7,073 nt of DNA from Elusimicrobiota bacterium (GTDB lineage: Bacteria > Elusimicrobiota > Elusimicrobia > 2-02-FULL-39-32). Below the pieces are notes generated by a model. That model made no database searches. It was not told where the DNA came from and worked only from the letters and a program-made list of their open reading frames with translations. The stretch is taken from positions 1 to 7,073 of the forward strand of contig JACPSV010000127.1 of NCBI GenBank assembly GCA_016193115.1, given 5' to 3'. This document shows positions 1-5,693 of the stretch, in pieces; within the stretch, counting starts at the first letter, position 1, and each line of letters opens with the position of its first letter. A program made the position numbers and the translations under genes.

Positions 1-1065
1 CAAGATTTTTAGAGCGGTGAGAAGGCCGTCCCCCGTGGAAAGGTGATCCCCAAATATGATGTGGCCGGACTGTTCACCCCCGACTCGCGCTCCTGAAGAT
101 TCGATCGCCTCCGAAACAGACCGGTCTCCTACCGGGGTGGTAAGCGCGCGAATGCCCAACGCTTTCATCTCTTTAAAGAAACCGAAGTTCGCCATGACCG
201 TGGTGACCACGCAATCGTTGCGTAACATTCCTTTTTCCTTCAAAAATCGCGCCACAATCCAAAGAAGGACGTCCCCGTCCATGATTTCTCCCTCCTCATC
301 CAAAAAAAGAACCCGGTCGGCGTCCCCGTCAAAAGCGCAGCCTCCAAAGGATCGAGTTTCCAGCACCGATTGCCTCAAAGATTCCATGTGCAGGGCGCCG
401 CACCGCAAATTGATGTTTTTACCGTCCGGATCGGCATGAATCACTTTTAGGGACGCGCCGTAGGACCGGAACAGTTCCGGAGCGACCCGGCTGGCAGAAC
501 CGTTGGCGCAATCCATCGCCCAACGAATTCCTTGCAGGGAAAAATGCGCCGGCAAAGCGTTCCGGATGAACGTCTCATAATCAGACACGGATTCCGGATA
601 GGGATCCGATTCCGGTTGGTCTTTGAAATTTAGATCGGTTCCGTTCAGGGAACCCAAAACTTTTTCTATTTCTCTCTCCCAGAGTTCCGGAACTTTTTTT
701 CCGTCCGAAGAAAAGAACTTGATCCCGTTAAATTGGGGAGGATTGTGAGAAGCGGAGAGTACCACTCCGCCCAGAAAACCTTTCCCTCGGAGGAGAGCGG
801 CGACCGCAGACGTGGGGATCACTCCGCAAACCAAAACTTGGCAGCCGCCGGCGTTGAGCCCCTGGATAAGAGATTTCTCGATCCAGGATCCGGACTCGCG
901 CGTGTCCCGTCCCAAAAGTACGCGGCCGCCGGAACGGTGTGATTTGCTTTTTAGATAGGCGCCCGCGGCAAACCCAATTCTCTGAATTTCAGGAACCGTG
1001 AGAGGCGATTCTCCCGCCAGCGCGCGAATCCCATCCGTGCCGAAAATTTTTCTGGCTTCAGCCAT
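1..1065 (-). CDS. glmM: Phosphoglucosamine mutase GlmM (3' end beyond window)
   Basis: GlmM converts glucosamine-6-phosphate to glucosamine-1-phosphate in the cytoplasm, on the route to UDP-GlcNAc for peptidoglycan. The frame is open from ATG at 1065 to the left window edge, giving 355 residues; the family is usually about 445-450, so roughly 90-95 C-terminal residues (most of the phosphate-binding domain 4) lie outside. Visible motifs, in order: FGTDGIR at 8-14, GRDTRESG at 52-59, the active-site loop SASHNP at 104-109 with the phosphorylated serine expected at S106, the metal-binding loop DGDADR at 246-251 with Asp 246, 248 and 250, and the sugar-binding loop GGEQSGH at 329-335. All key residues are present, so it should be active. 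The ATG overlaps the last 8 nt of the small upstream ORF and has no recognisable Shine-Dalgarno sequence, so translation is probably coupled to that ORF. Cluster with cdaA supports GlmM over a generic phosphohexomutase. Confidence 0.97.
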   Translation of the reverse strand, partial: MAEARKIFGTDGIRALAGESPLTVPEIQRIGFAAGAYLKSKSHRSGGRVLLGRDTRESGSWIEKSLIQGLNAGGCQVLVCGVIPTSAVAALLRGKGFLGGVVLSASHNPPQFNGIKFFSSDGKKVPELWEREIEKVLGSLNGTDLNFKDQPESDPYPESVSDYETFIRNALPAHFSLQGIRWAMDCANGSASRVAPELFRSYGASLKVIHADPDGKNINLRCGALHMESLRQSVLETRSFGGCAFDGDADRVLFLDEEGEIMDGDVLLWIVARFLKEKGMLRNDCVVTTVMANFGFFKEMKALGIRALTTPVGDRSVSEAIESSGARVGGEQSGHIIFGDHLSTGDGLLTALKIL

Positions 1066-1177
1066 GGAAAGGATGGCGTAGATAGATCCAGAGCAGTATC
1101 GCCACGAGAAGCGCTACCAGCCGGAGTTTCCAGTTAGATTTCAGGTGCTGCAGCCATGTTGAAAAAGGATTGTTCAA
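1058..1177 (-). CDS. 39-residue membrane ORF, truncated CdaR/YbbR-like anchor
   Basis: This short ORF fills the slot where cdaR (ybbR) normally lies between cdaA and glmM. It starts with TTG at 1177, overlapping the cdaA stop as TTGA, and ends with TGA at 1060-1058, inside the first codons of glmM. An AGGAG at 1190-1186 sits 8 nt before the TTG. The peptide has a polar start (NNPFSTWLQHLKS), then NWKLRLVALLVAILLWIYL at about residues 15-33, then a six-residue tail RHPFHG. The basic residues K13, K17 and R19 before the hydrophobic stretch suggest N-in, C-out topology. Asn-Trp, Lys/Leu alternation and an ALL-A-LLW-Y helix strongly resemble the N-terminal signal anchor of YbbR-family proteins, which then normally carry two to four extracytoplasmic YbbR domains. 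Here none follow. I infer a minimal CdaR-like partner of CdaA, or a leader that couples cdaA to glmM translation; homology over so short a stretch is by eye only. Confidence 0.72.
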   Translation of the reverse strand: MNNPFSTWLQHLKSNWKLRLVALLVAILLWIYLRHPFHG

Positions 1178-1986
1178 GAAACGTTCTCCTGTGGAGGTTC
1201 TGCGGCCGTTTCCGAGGGCGGCGGCGCGGAACGCAAAAGTTCCCGCAATTTGGAATCGAGACCGGACAAATCCACATTTCTCTCCAAACTTCCAAAACTC
1301 GCAATCGAAAGCTGGCCGGTCTCTTCCGATAGAACAAGCGTAATGGCGTCGGAAGACTCGCTCAAACCTACGGCTGCCCGGTGGCGGGTACCTAAAACGC
1401 GCGCGATGTTCGGGTCGTCGGTCAATGGCAAGAGACAGCCTGCGGCTGCGATCCGGTTCCCGGTGATGATGATCGCTCCATCATGCAGAGGCGACCGGGG
1501 ATGCAGAACGGAAAGGATGAGTTCCGTGGACACTTCCGCCTGAATCCGGACTCCCGTCTCCCTAAAATTTTTCAGGCCGGTGTCCCTCTCAAAAACGATC
1601 AATGCCCCAATCCTCTTTTCCGAACATTCTTTCAAAGCGGCAGTGACTTCGGTCACATAATCGAAATGAGTGGGAAAAATCCAGCGGGAAAGAGGATGGC
1701 TCCCCAACTCGGCCAGAATCGTGCGTATCTCCGGCTGAAAAACGATCACGAGGATCACGATTCCCGCCATCCAAAATTTTTCCAGGAGCCAACTGGTTGC
1801 GGTCAAATGCAAAACCTCGTCCGCCAGAAGCGTGCCCACAGCCAAAAGCAGGATTCCCAGGAGAACTTGCACGGAACGCGTGCCCCGAACCAAAAGCATG
1901 AGGCGATAAAAAATGGCGGCAACCAAAAGGATGTCCAGCCCATCTTTGAGGCCGTAGTTCCAGACCGTGCTAAAGAATTGCGCCAT
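1174..1986 (-). CDS. cdaA: Diadenylate cyclase CdaA (membrane c-di-AMP synthase)
   Basis: CdaA condenses two ATP into cyclic di-AMP, a messenger that controls potassium and osmolyte balance and cell-wall homeostasis. The 270-residue product has the family's usual length and layout: three predicted membrane helices in about residues 14-35, 38-56 and 66-83, then the conserved FQPEIR at 83-88, then the DAC domain at about 100-250. Catalytic motifs are intact: DGA at 169-171 within PLHDGAIII, and RHR at 201-203 within GTRHRAAVG; GALIVFERDTGL at 127-138 is also typical. The last 18 residues form a Pro/Glu-rich tail. The ATG is 3 nt after the folP stop, with AAGGA at 2000-1996 as ribosome binding site 9 nt upstream. 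The gene overlaps the following small membrane ORF by 4 nt. In Firmicutes CdaA is controlled by CdaR and GlmM; here glmM is close by but a full CdaR is missing. Confidence 0.97.
   Translation of the reverse strand: MAQFFSTVWNYGLKDGLDILLVAAIFYRLMLLVRGTRSVQVLLGILLLAVGTLLADEVLHLTATSWLLEKFWMAGIVILVIVFQPEIRTILAELGSHPLSRWIFPTHFDYVTEVTAALKECSEKRIGALIVFERDTGLKNFRETGVRIQAEVSTELILSVLHPRSPLHDGAIIITGNRIAAAGCLLPLTDDPNIARVLGTRHRAAVGLSESSDAITLVLSEETGQLSIASFGSLERNVDLSGLDSKLRELLRSAPPPSETAAEPPQENVS
1186..1190 (-). promoter_or_regulatory. Shine-Dalgarno (AGGAG) for the small membrane ORF
   Basis: AGGAG on the minus strand lies inside the last codons of cdaA, 8 nt before the TTG at 1177. No other start codon is suitably spaced from it, so it is the main support for TTG initiation of the 39-residue ORF. 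Confidence 0.6.
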
Positions 1987-1989
1987 CGC

Positions 1990-2796
1990 TTAGTATCCTT
2001 GGACTGCGGACAAAACTTGAATCATTTTTTTTGTGGATCCCACGTCGTGCACCCTGAGGATGGAGACGCCTTGCCAATAAGACCAGCAAGCCGCCGCCAA
2101 ACTGCCTTCCAATCTCTCTTCCGCCGGCAAAGGAAACTTTTTCTCTCCCAGAATCCCGCCTATAAAAGATTTTCGGGAACAGCCGACCACGAGAGGTAAT
2201 TTCAAAGAGAGGAAACTTTTCAGATCTCTCAAGATACCGAGGTTATGCCGCAACGTTTTACCGAAACCAATGCCGGGATCAATCCAAATTCTGCTTTCAG
2301 AAATGCCTTGTTCCACCGCCCATCGGACCCTTTGACTCAAAAAAGATTTTACCTCTCTCACTACGTTCTTGTAACGGGGAGACTGTTGCATCGTGCGCGG
2401 GCTTCCGCGCATGTGCATTAACAAAACTTGCGCCCTGTATTGCCGGAGGACGTCCGCCATCCCGGGATCGGATCGAAGCGCGGAAATATCGTTGATGATG
2501 CTTGCCCCTTCCTGCAAAGCTTGTCTGGCCACTTCACTTTTTTGGGTATCCACGGAAATGGGAACGCGGGGATACCGTTTGGATATCTTTTTGACGACCG
2601 GCAGAACGCGACTCAACTCTTCCTCTGCCGAAACAGGTTGAGATCCGGGACGGGTGGATTCTCCGCCCAGATCCAGGATGTCGGCCCCTTCCTGAACCAT
2701 TTCTTCGGCCCTGCGGCAAGCGGACTCCACAGAACCGTAACGACCTCCGTCATAAAAAGAGTCCGGAGTCAGGTTCAGGATACCCATGATCTGCAT
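1990..2796 (-). CDS. folP: Dihydropteroate synthase FolP
   Basis: FolP joins 6-hydroxymethyl-7,8-dihydropterin pyrophosphate with p-aminobenzoate to make dihydropteroate, a step of folate synthesis and the target of sulfonamides. The 268-residue product is a full-length TIM-barrel DHPS. Motifs in order: MGILNLTPDSFYDGG at 4-18, DLGGESTRPGS at 42-52, SVDT at 81-84, NDIS at 102-105, MHMRGSPRTMQ at 127-137, DPGIGFGK at 173-180, SRKSFIG at 207-213 and RVHDV at 248-252. All pterin and substrate loops are present. The ATG at 2796 is chosen because the frame is closed by the ftsH stop five codons upstream; the ATG three codons in (residue 4) is the only close alternative. No clear Shine-Dalgarno precedes it, so translation may depend on ribosomes finishing ftsH 12 nt upstream. 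Close linkage to ftsH and cdaA is a known arrangement and does not imply a shared pathway. Confidence 0.97.
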   Translation of the reverse strand: MQIMGILNLTPDSFYDGGRYGSVESACRRAEEMVQEGADILDLGGESTRPGSQPVSAEEELSRVLPVVKKISKRYPRVPISVDTQKSEVARQALQEGASIINDISALRSDPGMADVLRQYRAQVLLMHMRGSPRTMQQSPRYKNVVREVKSFLSQRVRWAVEQGISESRIWIDPGIGFGKTLRHNLGILRDLKSFLSLKLPLVVGCSRKSFIGGILGEKKFPLPAEERLEGSLAAACWSYWQGVSILRVHDVGSTKKMIQVLSAVQGY

Positions 2797-2808
2797 GAAC
2801 GGTTCGGG

Positions 2809-4719
2809 TTAAGTGGCGGGTTGGGGCAGAGGGTTGATTGCAGGCGCCGGAGAAACCGCTTTCTCTGAACTGCGATTCTCCGGTTGCGGAACGGATCGCG
2901 CAAAGTCTCTTTTTTCCGGCGGAAAACCTAAGAGCAGGTTGATCTCGTCTATTTCCAAAATTTCTTTTTCCATCAGTTTTTCCGCCAAGATTTTAAGTTT
3001 ATCGGAATTGGAATTTAGGATACTTTTTGCGCGGGACGCGCATCCCACAATGATCCTCTTCACTTCAGAATCAATCAACTCCGCGGTCTTTTCGGAATAT
3101 TCCCGGTGTTGAGCCATGATGTCACGGCCTAAGAATATCTCGCTCTCCTTTTTGCGGAAAGCGATGGGACCCAGGTTCTCGCTCATGCCAAACTCGGTGA
3201 CCATCTTTTGCACCATGGCGGTCGCTTTGGCAAAATCGTCCTGAGCGCCGGACGTGACTTCATTAAAAACCAGCTCTTCCGCCGTTCTCCCGCCTAATAG
3301 AACCGTGACACGGTTGAGAATTTCTTCCCGGCTCATGAGATAGCGATCCTCCAAGGGAAGCTGTAACGTGTACCCTAACGCCGGACCTCGGGGAATGATG
3401 CTGACTTTGTGCAAAGGATCGCTTCCGGGAATAAGTTTTGCGACCAGAGCGTGCCCGGACTCGTGGTAGGCCACCACTTTTTTCTCTTTGTCGGAGATCA
3501 TGCGCGATTTACGTTCGGGACCGGCGATCAGTCTTTCTATCGCTTCTTCCAACTCTTTCATGCCGACCGCGCTCTTATTTTTACGGGCAGCCAGGAGCGC
3601 CGCTTCGTTGACTAAATTGGCCAAATCCGCGCCCACAAAACCGGGTGTCCGGCGCGCAATGATAGAGACGTCCACGTCCTCGCCTATTTTTACGGACCTG
3701 GTATGCACTTTCAATATATCTTCCCGCCCTTTTAAGTCGGGCATGGGAATGATCACTTGACGATCAAACCGGCCCGGCCTAAGAAGCGCGGGATCCAAAA
3801 CGTCCGGACGGTTGGTGGCTGCGATCATGATGACCCCTTCCTTGGTGTCAAAACCGTCCATCTCCACCAGGAGTTGGTTCAAGGTCTGTTCCCTTTCGTC
3901 GTGACCGCCGCCAAACCCGGCAAAACGGTGTCTGCCCACGGCGTCAATCTCGTCCACAAAAAGCAGGCAGGGCGCGCTTTTGCGTCCCTGCTCAAACAAA
4001 TCGCGCACCCGGCTGGCGCCCACGCCCACAAACATTTCCACAAATTCTGAACCGCTGGAAGAAAAGAAGGGAACTCCCGCCTCCCCGGCCACCGCTTTGG
4101 CTAGGAGCGTTTTGCCTGTTCCCGGAGCGCCGTAAAGCAAAACTCCCTTGGGAATTTTGCCACCTAACTTTTGAAATTTTGCGGGCTCTTTCAAAAACTC
4201 AATGATCTCCCGAAGCTCTTCTTTCACCTCTTCACAGCCCGCGACGTCCGCGAACGTCACTTTAACTTTTTTAGCGGACTGCAGTTTGGCTTTGGACCGG
4301 CCAAATGAGAGAGCCTGTTTGCCCCCACCCTGCATGGGACGAATCAAAAGCACCCAAAACACAAACCAAAAAATCAGCACATACACCAGGTTTTGGAGAA
4401 TCATGGGCCACCAGGTGCGGTCCGTTTCTCCGTTATATTTTTGCACCTTATAAATCTCCAGTTCTTCCACCAGTTTGGGGTCGGGTAAAGGAATGGTTTT
4501 AAATTGAACGTCCTTCCCGTCGGTTCCCTTGAGTACCCCTTTAATGATGTCCGCGCGCACGGACACTTCCGTCACTTTCCCTTCTCTCAAACTCCTTTTA
4601 AAACTGGAATAGTCAATCTGCTGCTCCAAAGAGATATTGTTAAAGGAACGCACCAAAAGCAGGAGCGATACGAAAACAAGCATCCAAACGACAATCTGTT
4701 TAACCATGCGATCTTTCAT
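2809..4719 (-). CDS. ftsH: ATP-dependent zinc metalloprotease FtsH
   Basis: FtsH is the hexameric inner-membrane AAA+ protease that extracts and degrades misfolded membrane proteins and selected regulators. The 636-residue product is a normal length. It has a membrane helix at about 8-24, an extracytoplasmic domain at about 25-104, a second helix at about 106-126, then the AAA+ module: Walker A GAPGTGKT at 197-204, pore loop MFVG at 229-232, Walker [10 protein letters not shown] at 252-260, and the second region of homology at 301-320 with arginine fingers R317 and R320. The protease domain has HESGH at 419-423 (the common form is HEAGH) and the third zinc ligand D495 in SGAQDD. Residues about 601-636 form a Pro/Ser-rich tail. 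The ATG at 4719 has GAGG at 4733-4730, 10 nt upstream, and overlaps the end of tilS by 20 nt. A second in-frame ATG four codons later is less well placed. Confidence 0.98.
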   Translation of the reverse strand: MKDRMVKQIVVWMLVFVSLLLLVRSFNNISLEQQIDYSSFKRSLREGKVTEVSVRADIIKGVLKGTDGKDVQFKTIPLPDPKLVEELEIYKVQKYNGETDRTWWPMILQNLVYVLIFWFVFWVLLIRPMQGGGKQALSFGRSKAKLQSAKKVKVTFADVAGCEEVKEELREIIEFLKEPAKFQKLGGKIPKGVLLYGAPGTGKTLLAKAVAGEAGVPFFSSSGSEFVEMFVGVGASRVRDLFEQGRKSAPCLLFVDEIDAVGRHRFAGFGGGHDEREQTLNQLLVEMDGFDTKEGVIMIAATNRPDVLDPALLRPGRFDRQVIIPMPDLKGREDILKVHTRSVKIGEDVDVSIIARRTPGFVGADLANLVNEAALLAARKNKSAVGMKELEEAIERLIAGPERKSRMISDKEKKVVAYHESGHALVAKLIPGSDPLHKVSIIPRGPALGYTLQLPLEDRYLMSREEILNRVTVLLGGRTAEELVFNEVTSGAQDDFAKATAMVQKMVTEFGMSENLGPIAFRKKESEIFLGRDIMAQHREYSEKTAELIDSEVKRIIVGCASRAKSILNSNSDKLKILAEKLMEKEILEIDEINLLLGFPPEKRDFARSVPQPENRSSEKAVSPAPAINPLPQPAT

Positions 4720-5677
4720 GCGAAAGGAACCTCTTTCTTAATTTTATTTTTTTCTGCTCGAGGCGCGCGTGGAAATCTTCTATGAAACGATGCGACTTCC
4801 TCGGAAACAGCTCATGCAAAAAGCGGTATCTCAAGGGCATATCATACCCGAAAAATGCCTCCAAATCAAGACGAGAGCAGCGGGGAGGGATAAGAATTTT
4901 TTTTTTCATCGCTTCCAATTGGGTGGGCCAGAATTCTGTGTCCCGTTGCAAGATGGAGGTCAGACTGCCAATACGGCTGACAACTCTCGGTTGAACCTCC
5001 TTCAAAAGCGGGATCAGGCGGAGACGCACCCAGTTGCGCAGAAAGCGCGTGTCCTGATTGGTGCGATCTTCACAAAATTGCAGATCTTGTGACTGCAGAT
5101 ACCGGACAATTTCTTGACGTTCAAAAGCGAGCGCCGGGCGAATAAGAAGGGCGGTATCCTTTTTCTCCCTCGTAATCTCGTTCAGAGATCGAATGGGGTA
5201 TATCCCGCACAAACCTTGGAGACCAGAACCTCGAATAAGATGGAGAAAAAACGTCTCAGACTGATCGTTAGAAGTGTGCGCCGTGAGCAGGGCAGAAGCG
5301 CCATATTCTCTAACAATCTTGGCCAGAGCCTTGTAACGCAATAGCCGCGCTGTCTCCTCAATTCCTAGGCGCAGTTTCGATTTAGATTGGCGGGCTGCTT
5401 GACGGAACTGAAGAACGGGAGCCAGCCGAACCACACAGGGTAACCCTAACGTTTTGCAGAGTGTTTGGACAAATTTCTGGTCGCGAAGAGATTCCTCCCC
5501 CCGCAAACGGTGTTGGACGTGAGCTGCCAGGATTTTCCACCGTTTCTGGCGTCGCAAACGCCAGAGGATGTGTAAAAGGGCCACGGAATCCGGCCCGCCG
5601 GAAACAGCCACGACTATTTTTCCCGCGGGAATTTTGTTTAGGAGATTTTGTTTCCGGAAAGAATGAAAGAGATCGAT
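4700..5677 (-). CDS. tilS: tRNA(Ile)-lysidine synthase TilS, non-canonical start likely
   Basis: TilS uses ATP and lysine to change the wobble cytidine of tRNA-Ile(CAU) to lysidine, so that it reads AUA as isoleucine. Counting from the GTG at 5611, motifs are the PP-loop SGGPDS at 4-9, HVQHRLRGEES at 31-41, AHTSNDQSET at 111-120, IRGSGLQGLCGI at 126-137, and the TRFLRNWVR segment at 188-196. The length suits the short type without the C-terminal domain. GTG at 5611 falls inside the first beta strand of the ATP fold. Twenty-two further in-frame codons up to 5677 encode a normal TilS N-terminus ending in KIPAGKIV before VAVSGG. That stretch has no ATG, GTG or TTG, and a stop closes the frame above it. 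ATC at 5677 lies 9 nt after AGGAG and is my preferred start; GTG at 5611 is the conservative alternative. The gene is 16 nt after glmS and overlaps ftsH by 20 nt. Confidence 0.93.
   Translation of the reverse strand: MDLFHSFRKQNLLNKIPAGKIVVAVSGGPDSVALLHILWRLRRQKRWKILAAHVQHRLRGEESLRDQKFVQTLCKTLGLPCVVRLAPVLQFRQAARQSKSKLRLGIEETARLLRYKALAKIVREYGASALLTAHTSNDQSETFFLHLIRGSGLQGLCGIYPIRSLNEITREKKDTALLIRPALAFERQEIVRYLQSQDLQFCEDRTNQDTRFLRNWVRLRLIPLLKEVQPRVVSRIGSLTSILQRDTEFWPTQLEAMKKKILIPPRCSRLDLEAFFGYDMPLRYRFLHELFPRKSHRFIEDFHARLEQKKIKLRKRFLSHERSHG
5545..5565 (-). other. Perfect 8-bp inverted repeat inside tilS
   Basis: TCTGGCGT and its exact reverse complement ACGCCAGA flank a 5-nt loop within the early tilS coding region, encoding the WRLRRQ stretch. 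There is no U-run after it, so it is not a terminator. It may be coincidental coding structure. Confidence 0.35.
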
Positions 5678-5686
5678 CGGATAGGT

Positions 5687-5691
5687 CTCCT
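5687..5691 (-). promoter_or_regulatory. Shine-Dalgarno (AGGAG) for tilS
   Basis: AGGAG lies 2 nt after the glmS stop codon and is the only strong ribosome binding site before tilS. It is 9 nt from the ATC at 5677 but 75 nt from the GTG at 5611, so it supports initiation at or near ATC. Confidence 0.55.
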
Positions 5692-5693
5692 GT

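Noticed and set aside
56..439. A 127-codon plus-strand frame at the left edge.
   Set aside because: It is antisense to glmM, whose motifs (DGDADR, GGEQSGH) occupy the same bases; the translation is Ser/Pro/Arg-rich shadow sequence.
1134..1337. A 67-codon minus-strand frame overlapping the end of cdaA and the micro-ORF.
   Set aside because: It is the +1 frame of the cdaA tail, Arg/Pro-rich with no recognisable family or membrane helix, and has no ribosome binding site fitted to its start.
2021..2035. A T8 run in folP considered as a slippage site or terminator.
   Set aside because: It encodes Thr-Lys-Lys codons near the folP C-terminus, is shorter than typical slippery runs, and has no adjacent hairpin.
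1483..2199. A 238-codon open frame on the plus strand across the cdaA-folP junction.
   Set aside because: It is fully antisense to two well-supported enzyme genes, has a low-complexity composition without any family motif, and spans the boundary of both genes, as expected for a shadow frame.
3461..3475. FtsH zinc motif HESGH in place of HEAGH, considered as a loss of activity.
   Set aside because: Both zinc histidines and the catalytic glutamate are kept; the changed position is the variable x of HExxH, and the third ligand D495 is present.
4720..4760. A T-rich stretch on the plus strand that could suggest a terminator or promoter between tilS and ftsH.
   Set aside because: It codes for the Lys-rich C-terminus of TilS, has no stem-loop next to it, and ftsH overlaps tilS, so a terminator there is unlikely.
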